Positions 63,685 to 64,000 of a stretch of DNA of 64,000 nucleotides are shown in pieces (positions within the stretch are counted from its first letter, which is position 1; every line of letters starts with the position of its first letter). Origin of the DNA: Bacillota bacterium (lineage in GTDB: Bacteria; Bacillota_I; Bacilli_A; RF39; UBA660). Both the position numbers and the translations under genes were made by a program. The notes beneath the pieces were generated by a model that was not told the origin of the DNA, did no database searches, and was given only the letters and a program-made list of their open reading frames with translations. The stretch covers positions 62,001 through 126,000 of the forward strand of contig SVAM01000002.1 in NCBI GenBank assembly GCA_015059425.1. The letters run 5' to 3'.

Positions 63685-64000
63685 TATATTTCACCCACTT
63701 CTGTTAATTCTTGTAATTTATTTAGTAATGATACATAATATTCAAATAACTCATCATAAATTTTTGGGTTAGTTAAATCTATACCAAAATCAAGTAATAT
63801 TTCATTTGGAAATCTATCATTTCCTGTTTTTAAAAATTCTTTATATTGATTTAAAACTTCTTTATCGCCCTTTAATATTTTAGATGCAAAATAAACTGCG
63901 CCGCAAATACATGTTGCATATTTATATAAATACCACGGTGTAAAATAATGGTTTCTACTAGCCCACATATTATTGAAATATATTCCTTTATCTAAAACAT
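63684..64000 (-). CDS. M3 family oligopeptidase (PepF-like), C-terminal part
   Basis: The gene runs out of the window at its 5' end; 105 codons are visible, open to the edge. The segment HYFTPWYLYKYATCICGAVYFA is the C-terminal signature of M3B oligoendopeptidase F, and FLKTGNDRFPNEILLDFGIDLTNP (cited by FPNEILLDFGIDL) matches the family end. The HEXGH zinc motif lies outside. The stop overlaps the dnaJ start by one base. Confidence 0.85.
   Translation of the reverse strand, partial: VLDKGIYFNNMWASRNHYFTPWYLYKYATCICGAVYFASKILKGDKEVLNQYKEFLKTGNDRFPNEILLDFGIDLTNPKIYDELFEYYVSLLNKLQELTEVGEI

Overview
This window is an AT-rich chromosomal segment of a low-GC Firmicute, most likely a member of class Bacilli from an uncultured host-associated lineage. 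The evidence is a Bacillus-type macromolecular synthesis operon (dnaG-rpoD-trmK), the 6S RNA/tcdA neighbourhood, D-Ala-D-Ala and MurF cell wall genes, anaerobic metabolism (pyruvate formate-lyase, Rnf-like proteins) and a clear CotE spore coat homologue. The standard code is used: TGA acts as a stop and TGG encodes Trp. No species assignment is possible from the sequence alone.

Layout. 0-5 kb: 3' end of gatB, a small HAD protein, an Asn-rich membrane protein and a HerA-type ATPase. 4.7-8.8 kb: 6S RNA, tcdA, gpsA, rarA, xerD. 8.8-13.1 kb: accessory stretch with a 54-aa Arg/Asn/Ser protein, a decayed ASCH/GNAT pair, an ASCH protein, a ZIP metal transporter, and an HTH regulator/membrane protein operon with a strong palindromic operator. 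13.1-18.8 kb: mnmA, a SpoIIM-like protein, then murF-aminopeptidase-ddl. 18.8-20.1 kb: non-coding RNA region beside a tandem PemK/MazF-like protein. 20.4-26.7 kb: lon, a large exported protein, a dead insertion sequence. 26.7-31.1 kb: tig, an amidoligase and two type IV pilus/competence genes. 31.2-31.5 kb: a candidate type I toxin-antitoxin locus. 31.7-35.4 kb: trmK, rpoD, dnaG. 35.5-40.8 kb: a sortase with its SpaA-repeat surface protein, then a minimal rnfC-rnfD pair. 40.8-49.7 kb: uvrC, queA, tmk, glyA, folD, ruvB, ruvA, tRNA-Arg. 49.7-56.4 kb: rseP, cdsA, khpA, rpsP, cotE, a HIT protein, pflB-pflA. 56.4-64 kb: recD2, mtaB, a second exported protein related to the one at 22.8 kb, dnaJ and the 3' end of an M3 peptidase.

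The most interesting signals are non-coding. Two unrelated-looking RNAs (15.1 kb minus strand, 43.3 kb plus strand) start from near-identical promoters. Each has two 7-bp boxes 10 bp apart that match the Spo0A 0A box, then exactly 9 bp, then TTGATA, then 17 bp and a -10. Both RNAs carry ACUCCUU, complementary to ribosome binding sites, and the larger one folds into a closed multi-branched structure of about 210 nt. With cotE in the window, this points to sporulation-linked small RNAs. The 31.3 kb locus adds a 22-aa hydrophobic peptide facing a short terminated RNA, each with its own promoter and similar 5' ends, as expected for a type I toxin-antitoxin module.

Two translation habits recur. 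Many genes use a GGTGAT-type Shine-Dalgarno a few bases behind a TATAAT box, and several operon junctions use a one-base UAAUG stop-start overlap.
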